The position numbers and the translations under genes are program-made. A stretch of DNA of 8,903 nt from positions 1-8,903 of the forward strand of contig JAHKLH010000056.1 in the NCBI GenBank assembly GCA_029856635.1. The letters are read 5' to 3'. Shown in pieces: positions 1 through 5,390 of the stretch (position 1 is the stretch's first letter; every line of letters begins with the position of its first letter). Source of the DNA: Candidatus Njordarchaeota archaeon. Its GTDB lineage: Archaea > Asgardarchaeota > Njordarchaeia > Njordarchaeales > JAHKLH01. The notes beneath the pieces were generated by a model. The model had not been told where the DNA came from. It made no database searches and saw nothing but the letters and a program-made list of their open reading frames with translations.

Positions 1-17
1 ATACTATTTCTTATTTG

Positions 18-25
18 TTAAATAA
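18..25 (+). promoter_or_regulatory. Possible TATA-like promoter element for tldD-tldE
   Basis: The TTAAATAA stretch lies about 25-30 nt before a plausible transcription start near position 45-50. That would give a short leader carrying the GGTGA ribosome site at 62-66. A second AT-rich tract at 43-52 is too close to the start codon to act as the TATA box of a leadered transcript. The call rests only on position and composition; no BRE stands out and the left window edge limits the view. Confidence 0.25.
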
Positions 26-61
26 GTTACCAGTAGTGTTTGATATATTTTTGTTGAAATG

Positions 62-66
62 GGTGA
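62..66 (+). promoter_or_regulatory. Ribosome binding site deciding the tldD start
   Basis: GGTGA is a perfect complement to the archaeal 16S 3' tail (TCACC). It sits 7 nt before the ATG at 74 and lies inside the 5-codon extension that would start at ATG 59. No comparable site precedes ATG 59. This favours position 74 as the true start. Confidence 0.6.
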
Positions 67-73
67 AAAGTCA

Positions 74-1483
74 ATGTCAACAATCTTAGTCAATCGCGAG
101 ACAGCTGAGAAAATAATGAACGAGTGGATTAAAAAAGGTGCATCTTATGTTGAATGCAGAGTTGAAGCTAGGAAATTCATGAGAGTGGAGGTTCGAGACA
201 AGGAAATAAAGTCAATAGATAGTGGGATTTCATCAGGTATTGCTGTTAGAGCTATTATTGATGGAAAAATTCACTTTATGATATTTTCAGAAAAAGAATT
301 AGATGTTGAGAAAATTAAGAAGGAGAAGATGTTATCTGAGCGTGCTTGGATTAAGAAGGTCAAACTTAAAGAGACTGCTCCCATGAGGGATAAGGTAATA
401 ATCAAAGAAAAAAGACCTTTGGAGACTATTTCTTTTGATGATAAGATAAAGTTTATAACGGCAATACATAAAAGAGCTTTTAGAGACATCGTTAAGAGTG
501 TTCTAACACGATATTCGGAAGAAATTGTTGAGAAAAGAATAATAACGAGTGAGGGCACAAACATTTACATGCGAATTCCATACGTTTATATAAGACATGA
601 AGTAACAGCAGAGGAGAATGGAAGAATAAATTCGGCTCGAGGTGTATGGGGCGCAATTGGAGGATTTGAAGTTATGGATTACGAGAAGGTTAAGAATCAT
701 ACTGACGAAATTAGTAAAAGCGCATGTGAAGGTGCAAGAGCGGAAAAGTGTCCTGCAGGAAAATTTCGTGTTGTTCTTGATGGCGATTTAAATCACCTCC
801 TAGCCCATGAAGCATTAGGTCATGCCGCAGAAGCTGATATTGTCCGTGTTGGAAGCATTTTAAAGGGTAAACTTGGTAAGAAAGTAGCATCATCAATTGT
901 CAACATAGTTGATGATGGTCGCTTTGAGCTTGATGGTATAAAGGGATTTGGGTGGATTCCTTATGATGACGAGGGAACACCTACAAAGAGGACATTCATA
1001 ATTAAAGAGGGAATTCTAAATACGTACATGACCGATAGAATTACTGCAGAAGAATTTAATTTAGAATTAACTGGAAATGCTAGAGCGCAAGATTGGACTT
1101 TACCAACCGCAGTGAGAATGAGAAATACGTTTATAGAACCAGCAAAATCGGAGTTAGGCATGAAAAATGAAGAACTTCTACAGGAGTTACGTGATGGACT
1201 TTTACTAAAGCATGGAAGAGGAGGTCAAGTTGATACGACTCGAGGCGTATTCACATTTGGTGTTCAAGAAGCATATTTAGTTAAGAATGGAGAAATTGTG
1301 AAGAGGCTCTCAAGTACTAGCATTTCTGGGAATATTTTAGTGGTTCTAAAGAACATAGTTGCGATAGGAAAAGAATTCGATCCACCACAGATTTCTGCAG
1401 GATATTGTGGAAAAGTAGGATTAGTTCCAGTTGGAGTTTCAGGGCCATGGATTTTAGTTAAAGAATTAATAGTAGGGGGATGA
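74..1483 (+). CDS. tldD: TldD, catalytic subunit of the TldD/TldE metalloprotease
   Basis: This is the metalloprotease subunit of the TldD/TldE (PmbA) complex, a cytosolic heterodimer that in bacteria trims modified or unfolded peptides (microcin B17 precursor, CcdA). Seen here: 469 residues from ATG 74, a normal length. The HEALGH motif at residues 245-250 matches the family's HExxxH zinc site, and Cys445 in the C-terminal AGYCGK block sits where the family's third metal ligand lies. Family landmarks DDEGTPT and the C-terminal GPWILV...GG ending are present. ATG 59 would add five residues, but GGTGA at 62-66 supports ATG 74. The stop at 1481-1483 abuts tldE, so the two subunits are surely co-translated. 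The archaeal substrate cannot be told from sequence; candidates are small peptides or modified peptides. Confidence 0.95.
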   Translation: MSTILVNRETAEKIMNEWIKKGASYVECRVEARKFMRVEVRDKEIKSIDSGISSGIAVRAIIDGKIHFMIFSEKELDVEKIKKEKMLSERAWIKKVKLKETAPMRDKVIIKEKRPLETISFDDKIKFITAIHKRAFRDIVKSVLTRYSEEIVEKRIITSEGTNIYMRIPYVYIRHEVTAEENGRINSARGVWGAIGGFEVMDYEKVKNHTDEISKSACEGARAEKCPAGKFRVVLDGDLNHLLAHEALGHAAEADIVRVGSILKGKLGKKVASSIVNIVDDGRFELDGIKGFGWIPYDDEGTPTKRTFIIKEGILNTYMTDRITAEEFNLELTGNARAQDWTLPTAVRMRNTFIEPAKSELGMKNEELLQELRDGLLLKHGRGGQVDTTRGVFTFGVQEAYLVKNGEIVKRLSSTSISGNILVVLKNIVAIGKEFDPPQISAGYCGKVGLVPVGVSGPWILVKELIVGG

Positions 1484-1485
1484 AT

Positions 1486-2940
1486 ATGAGTTTGAGTTTG
1501 TATGATGCTGTTGATTATGCACTAACCTATGCCGAGAAAATAGGCGCTTATCAAGCAGAGGCTTTTGGAGCGAGAGGAAAAGCCGTTATTTTAAATATAG
1601 AAAAAGGAATTCCATCAATTACAACTAGTTACATTTCTGGAATTGCTGTTAGAGTAGCAACGAAAACTAATTATGGTTTTTCTTACACTACATCACTTTC
1701 AAAAGAAGCAATAGAATTTGCGGTTAAAACTGCATTAGAAGGTGCAAAGGCAAAGGGAGATGACAAATATTTCAAATCATTACCAGAACCACTTCCAGCA
1801 ACTCCAATAACTCCATTTTATGATACGAGAATTGCAGAAATTACAGCTGACGAAATAATGAATTTATACGAAATTGTCAGAAATAATGTAATAGCAAGCA
1901 GAGAGAAAATAATGCTAATTGGGGGTGGCATGGGTGCTGTTTCTGGGGAAACGATTCTTAAGAACTCATTAGGCATTGAGTTTAATACTAAAAGGACATT
2001 ATTTTATTGCTATTTATACTGTTTATCAACAGACGAAATTCCTCCAGCCGTTGGTTTTGCTGTAGATGTTCAAGATTCATTAGGAAAAGTAAAATTAGAT
2101 AGGCTTAGTGATAAGGTGATTGAAGACACTGTTAAATCAAAGAGGGCTAAGGAGATGGATTTCGTGGGAAAAGCAGACATCGTTATTATGCCTCACGCAT
2201 TATCTAGTTTCCTATGGGTTTTCTCCGAAGAAATAGCTGCTCACAATGTAGATAGAAACAATACACCATTTAAGAGAGACATGATAGGTAACAAAATTGC
2301 CGATGAAAATCTGAGCATAATAGATAATCCCAGATCGCCAGACTGCCCATGGAGAACCGACCGAGATGATGAAGGAGTCCCAACAAAAAGTATCGAAATC
2401 ATCCGCGATGGAATTCTTAAATCGTTTTTAACAGACTGGTATTATGCCAAGAAGTGGAATGTAGAACCAACTGGATCATGTAGAAGAATTAGTGCATGGT
2501 CATATGGATGGAATCCATTTGTTAGACCAACTATTGCACCATCATGGATTGAAATTAAGCACAAGAATGAGATTAAGTATGATGAGATTATAAGTGAAAT
2601 AAGAGAAGGTTTTGTGATTAAGAGCGTTATGGGAATTCATCAATCAGATTTTGCAAGCGGCAGATTCGCAGTACCGGCATCTGGTTGGTACATCAAAAAC
2701 GGTGAAATAAAGATGGCATTAAGAAGTGTTATGCTTGCTGGAACAATACCTGAACTTCTAAAAAATGTAAAAGCAACTTCAAAGGAAAAAGAAAGAACAA
2801 ATTATGGAGATTTACCATCAGTACATGTGCAAAATGTGTATGTAACCGCAAGAAGATCGCCATTTATGTATCGCTTTATCCTTAGGATTATTAACGGATT
2901 AATTCGTTTAGGGATAATAAAGAGTCCTATCGTTAAATGA
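1486..2940 (+). CDS. tldE: TldE/PmbA, non-catalytic partner subunit of TldD
   Basis: This is the partner subunit of TldD. In the family, TldE lacks the metal site but completes the cleft that admits extended peptides. Seen here: 484 residues from ATG 1486, with the TldE-like pattern around residues 230-400, including the DDEGVPTKS block that mirrors DDEGTPTKR in TldD. An ungapped match to the TldE family puts Trp and Val where TldD has His and Glu, so the HExxxH site is absent, as expected. The start is ambiguous. ATG 1480 overlaps the tldD stop (ATGA), but the GGGGG at 1475-1479 touches it directly. ATG 1486 lies 6 nt after that run and is preferred. An unusual basic, hydrophobic tail of about 25 residues (from RRSPFMYRF onward) follows the normal end of the fold. 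Confidence 0.93.
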   Translation: MSLSLYDAVDYALTYAEKIGAYQAEAFGARGKAVILNIEKGIPSITTSYISGIAVRVATKTNYGFSYTTSLSKEAIEFAVKTALEGAKAKGDDKYFKSLPEPLPATPITPFYDTRIAEITADEIMNLYEIVRNNVIASREKIMLIGGGMGAVSGETILKNSLGIEFNTKRTLFYCYLYCLSTDEIPPAVGFAVDVQDSLGKVKLDRLSDKVIEDTVKSKRAKEMDFVGKADIVIMPHALSSFLWVFSEEIAAHNVDRNNTPFKRDMIGNKIADENLSIIDNPRSPDCPWRTDRDDEGVPTKSIEIIRDGILKSFLTDWYYAKKWNVEPTGSCRRISAWSYGWNPFVRPTIAPSWIEIKHKNEIKYDEIISEIREGFVIKSVMGIHQSDFASGRFAVPASGWYIKNGEIKMALRSVMLAGTIPELLKNVKATSKEKERTNYGDLPSVHVQNVYVTARRSPFMYRFILRIINGLIRLGIIKSPIVK

Positions 2941-2952
2941 TTTTTATTATTT
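2941..2952 (+). terminator. Possible T-rich terminator after tldE
   Basis: The tldE stop is followed at once by TTTTTATTATTT. T-rich tracts are the usual intrinsic termination signal in archaea. The tract also covers the 3' end of the convergent transporter gene, so base composition is constrained by both. No hairpin is seen. Confidence 0.3.
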
Positions 2953-3831
2953 ATGATAACTCACATCAATCAATACGATTCCAACGCATATTAAAACAGC
3001 GCCTATTATTTTGATTATACTAAAACTCAATCCGAAGATTATTGCCTCAAGAATCGCAGAAATTACGATTTCTATAAGAAAATACACTGATGAAGTTACA
3101 GCCTCCAGTATTTTAAGTCCCTTAAACCAGAGCAAAAAAGCAATCGCTGTGCAAAATATTGATGTATAAAGTACTGCTACAAGTGCTCGAAATGAAATAT
3201 TACTAGAGCTTTCCAATAGCGCAAAAGGTGCGGAAAATATCACCACATAGAAAAACCACACTGCTAGAAGCAAGACCTCATTGATTTCCTTGTATGCAAT
3301 CTTTTTTGATAAGACTATGTAAAATGCCCAGCTTAATCCTGACAAAAGACATATTAAATCACCTATGAATGTTCTTTGAAACAATGTTGTTGAAGACAAT
3401 TCAGTAATTAACAATAGGGTTCCTATAAACGCAAGAAATATAGCACTTGCACGAAAAATTGTTAGTTTCTCACCTAAGAGAAAACGAGCAATAATTGCAA
3501 CAAAAACACTGCTCAAGTTCACTAACAATGATGCATTTGTTGCATATGTGTACGCCTGCCCAATAAATTGAAAAATGTATCCCAATGCATTAAAAATCCC
3601 AGCAATTAAAATTAATCTATCAAATAGTATTTTAGAAAAATTTCGTGCGTTAAAGTAGAACTTGCTTAAGAGCATAAAAATAATGAAGGCAATCAAGAAG
3701 CGCAGAAAAACGAATTTCATTGGAGATATAAATAGAAGACCCCATCGAATAACAACGAAACTAGTTCCCCAGATAAATGCTGCTATCAAAGTCATAATGC
3801 GTGCAACAGTCCTTTTTGATTCACAGGGCAA
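2947..3831 (-). CDS. EamA/DMT-superfamily 10-helix membrane transporter
   Basis: This is a drug/metabolite transporter superfamily protein of the EamA type, likely a cytoplasmic-membrane carrier or exporter of small metabolites; the substrate cannot be read from sequence. Seen here: 294 residues with ten hydrophobic segments near residues 10-30, 38-56, 71-92, 99-119, 125-143, 156-176, 183-205, 214-235, 243-268 and 272-290, forming two tandem five-helix EamA repeats. The family-typical block before GEKL (residues 120-123) ends helix 4, and a related block follows GLKILEA in the second repeat. The start is TTG at 3831-3829, immediately after an in-frame TGA and 6 nt after AGGTGAT. The Met at residue 13 lies at the start of helix 1 and is a weaker alternative. 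The gene converges on tldE with a 6-bp gap and lies 107 bp downstream of vapC. Any co-transcription with vapBC is unproven. Confidence 0.88.
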   Translation of the reverse strand: MPCESKRTVARIMTLIAAFIWGTSFVVIRWGLLFISPMKFVFLRFLIAFIIFMLLSKFYFNARNFSKILFDRLILIAGIFNALGYIFQFIGQAYTYATNASLLVNLSSVFVAIIARFLLGEKLTIFRASAIFLAFIGTLLLITELSSTTLFQRTFIGDLICLLSGLSWAFYIVLSKKIAYKEINEVLLLAVWFFYVVIFSAPFALLESSSNISFRALVAVLYTSIFCTAIAFLLWFKGLKILEAVTSSVYFLIEIVISAILEAIIFGLSFSIIKIIGAVLICVGIVLIDVSYHK

Positions 3832-3837
3832 TCATAA

Positions 3838-3844
3838 ATCACCT
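3838..3844 (-). promoter_or_regulatory. Ribosome binding site supporting a TTG start
   Basis: On the minus strand this reads AGGTGAT, ending 6 nt before the TTG at 3831. It is a near-perfect archaeal Shine-Dalgarno. The nearer ATG at 3835-3833 is out of frame with the transporter and only 2 nt from the site, so it is not a usable start. Confidence 0.6.
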
Positions 3845-3938
3845 AACAATTTTGAACACAAATGAAACATTAGTATCTGTATTTGTGGGTTAATATTCAT
3901 CATGGTTTGATTGTCACTATTCTCTTTAAGCACGAAAA

Positions 3939-4388
3939 TCAACTTTCAATTACAAAATATCCATTGAACTTTCTGATGAATTCATCACTATTTAAAACAT
4001 CCACCTTCTCAGCAGTTGCCGCTGCAGTCATTCCTTTATCATCTGTAACTAAATGAAAATTATGTTTCTTCGCAGCAAGCACGTATGAAGCATCATAGAA
4101 CGTAACTTTTCGTTTCATTGAAATTTCTAGTACTTCCTCAAACTCTTTTACATAAATCACTTTTAATAAGTTCAAATTTAATAGCATTTTCAATAATTTC
4201 ATCACAGAAGAACACTCCTCTTTTTTGGCTTCTTTGAGTATATATAGTTTCCAGAGAGAATTTCCAATCTCAAAAGGAGTCAATTGTGTTATCCATAACT
4301 CAAAAGGTGCATCTTTTAATTTCTCAATTATTATTAATGATACTATGTTTATGAGTGCACTAGCATCAAGAAGGTACTTATGCTTCAT
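3939..4388 (-). CDS. vapC: PIN-domain toxin ribonuclease (VapC family)
   Basis: This is a toxin of a type II toxin-antitoxin pair. VapC proteins are Mg2+/Mn2+-dependent endoribonucleases that cut RNAs such as tRNA or rRNA; the target here is unknown. Seen here: 149 residues with the four PIN-domain acidic positions in order, Asp8 in LLDASALI, Glu40 in PFEIGNSLW, Asp99 in FYDASYVLAA, and Asp116 (with Asp117) in VTDDKGM. All catalytic residues are kept, so the toxin looks active. The start ATG (4388-4386) lies inside the 3' end of vapB, overlapping it by 11 nt, which implies translational coupling so that antitoxin is made first. Length and motif spacing are normal for archaeal VapC. Confidence 0.92.
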   Translation of the reverse strand: MKHKYLLDASALINIVSLIIIEKLKDAPFELWITQLTPFEIGNSLWKLYILKEAKKEECSSVMKLLKMLLNLNLLKVIYVKEFEEVLEISMKRKVTFYDASYVLAAKKHNFHLVTDDKGMTAAATAEKVDVLNSDEFIRKFNGYFVIES

Positions 4389-4602
4389 CTCTAATTTCCC
4401 TTATTACCTTAGCTATTCGATCTTTTCCAATTCTCATGAGCATCCTTCTCGCAATTTCTTGATATCTCCCTAATTCTTCTAACTTCTTTTTATAAACTGC
4501 TTCCTCAAGTGCTTTTCTAACAACTTGGGATATATTTATACTGTATTTCTTTAATTCCTCTTTAAGCTCTTTTGGAATTCTTGCGGTAATTAAAACAGAC
4601 AT
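4378..4602 (-). CDS. vapB: Ribbon-helix-helix antitoxin of the VapBC pair
   Basis: This is a likely antitoxin that binds and blocks the adjacent PIN toxin and represses its own operon. Seen here: 74 residues. The N-terminal strand (residues 2-9, SVLITARI) is followed by PKELKEELKKY and by a second helix containing INISQVVRKALEEA. This is the strand-helix-helix order of the CopG/MetJ-like ribbon-helix-helix DNA-binding fold. The C-terminal half (about residues 38-74) is strongly charged and helical, which is typical of the toxin-wrapping arm. The ATG at 4602-4600 is preceded by GGAGTGAT at 5 nt. The promoter region upstream holds a repeated ATATACAA element that could be its operator. Confidence 0.88.
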   Translation of the reverse strand: MSVLITARIPKELKEELKKYSINISQVVRKALEEAVYKKKLEELGRYQEIARRMLMRIGKDRIAKVIREIRDEA

Positions 4603-4607
4603 AATTA

Positions 4608-4615
4608 ATCACTCC
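4608..4615 (-). promoter_or_regulatory. Ribosome binding site of vapB
   Basis: The minus strand reads GGAGTGAT, ending 5 nt before the vapB ATG. It is a strong archaeal Shine-Dalgarno with one mismatch to GGAGGTGAT (the G is missing). It fixes the antitoxin start. Confidence 0.6.
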
Positions 4616-4635
4616 TTAAAATTACATTTCTTGTC

Positions 4636-4673
4636 GTATATACAAATATTGTCTTACATTTAAAGATATACAA
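4636..4673 (-). promoter_or_regulatory. Putative vapBC promoter/operator with repeated ATATACAA
   Basis: The 8-mer ATATACAA occurs at 4638-4645 and again at 4666-4673 (plus-strand reading), 28 bp apart. The first copy overlaps the palindrome GTATATAC (4636-4643) and an imperfect dyad ACAA-ATA-TTGT (4642-4652). Between the copies the minus strand carries TTTAAATG (4664-4657), a candidate TATA box that would place a start near 4635 and a leader of about 30 nt. Ribbon-helix-helix antitoxins commonly bind short repeated or palindromic sites over their own promoter, so this is a plausible autoregulatory site. It is inferred from the repeat pattern in an AT-rich region, where chance repeats are common. 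Confidence 0.35.
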
Positions 4674-4835
4674 TACACTCATTTATGTTTGAGAACAAAT
4701 TTCTGATCCGAGAAAAAACTATTGCATGACTACTTTTATTTGGAATCTGGATAGGAGTATTATAATGGGTTTACGAAGAGTATTCTTATGATTAATTTAG
4801 ATAATCTTAACCTTTCCTGAAATTCTAACTTATTT

Positions 4836-5343
4836 TCAACAAAATAGCACAATACCTAAATCATCTTCTAATTCCTCTGCTAATCTACATTCGTTCAATA
4901 ATACTGTTACTACTAAAATAAGATCTTTCAGCACTTCCACCGATATTAAGTACGAAGATGAGAGAGAAGCATTTGTAAAAGATTACTAGTGACTGCGGTT
5001 ATTATTGTTAGAATCATTGACAGAAAAATTAATGGTGAAAGAGCTACTAGAATAAAATCACTTCGTGGCATTTCTCGCGAGACTTAATAAATACAAAACA
5101 TGCTCTTTGAAATCTTAACACCAATCAATTTGCAATAACTAAGCAAATATAATGTAATTATATGTGTTGCCTCATGTAGTACTACCATTGGAACAACTGC
5201 TATGATTACAATAATTGTATCTCTTGGAACATATCGAAAAACTTTCAACCAATATATTAGCTAAAAGGTAGCGAATATCATCATTAGGAATATAACAAAA
5301 TTACTTCTAGTAATAAACCACTAAATTTAACTTTGACTTTCAT
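4836..5343 (-). pseudogene. Decayed membrane zinc-peptidase gene (DUF3267/M50-like) with HEATH motif
   Basis: Minus-strand fragments in different frames join into one protein plan of about 165-170 residues. Starting at ATG 5343, the first piece reads MKVKVKFSGLLLEVILLYS and stops at 5286-5284. A frame change leads to a hydrophobic segment, an in-frame TAG at 5263-5261, then a helix ending in VVPMVVLHEATHIITLYLL, with the HExxH zinc motif at 5176-5162. An in-frame TAA at 5086-5084 interrupts the next part, followed by REMPRSDFILVALSPLIFLS (same frame) up to a TAA at 4948-4946. Two 1-nt shifts near 4947 and 4926 then restore NIGGSA and a C-terminal piece DLILVVTVLLNE...LEDDLG ending at TGA 4838-4836. 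HExxH in a helix, an R-x-x-F-x-x-x-A-x-x-P-L block and an N-x-G-S-A-x-D-L block in this order are the pattern I know from the DUF3267 zincin family. It lies 47 bp after the ABC permease stop, same strand. A further open stretch at 4855-4760 might be a longer C-terminus after another shift. Confidence 0.72.
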
Positions 5344-5390
5344 TCATTAAATTTTCACTGAATGATGAACATTTGCTCAATAAGAAAGTT

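Noticed and set aside
711..896. Antisense open frames within tldD, the permease and the ATPase
   Set aside because: They lack ribosome sites and family motifs and mirror the codon pattern of the real genes on the other strand.
2227..2244. EEIAAH in TldE, resembling the HExxxH metal site of TldD
   Set aside because: An ungapped match to the TldE family places this H over a non-catalytic glycine position (G-G-N-V versus A-H-N-V), and the true motif positions hold Trp and Val. The subunit looks non-catalytic as usual.
3821..3835. Mini-ORF ATG ATT GCC CTG TGA overlapping the transporter start
   Set aside because: Its ATG is only 2 nt from the ribosome site. A four-codon peptide overlapping a TTG start is more simply chance. 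A similar one at 8404-8418 before the ATPase is also unsupported.
4765..4791. Eight-codon plus-strand ORF (MGLRRVFL) preceded by GGAG
   Set aside because: It is too short to judge, lies between decayed sequence and the vapBC promoter, and a GGAG/ATG pair at this spacing is expected by chance.
4760..4855. Open 31-codon minus-strand stretch after the peptidase remnant
   Set aside because: It could be a frameshifted extension of the pseudogene, but it shows no recognisable motif and has no start of its own. It is mentioned in the pseudogene entry and not called separately.
5362..5368. ATGATGA, a possible C box of a C/D guide RNA
   Set aside because: No CTGA D or D' box and no terminal stem follow within 60 nt. 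Other TGATGA occurrences on both strands (for example near 3898, 6594, 8431) fail the same test.
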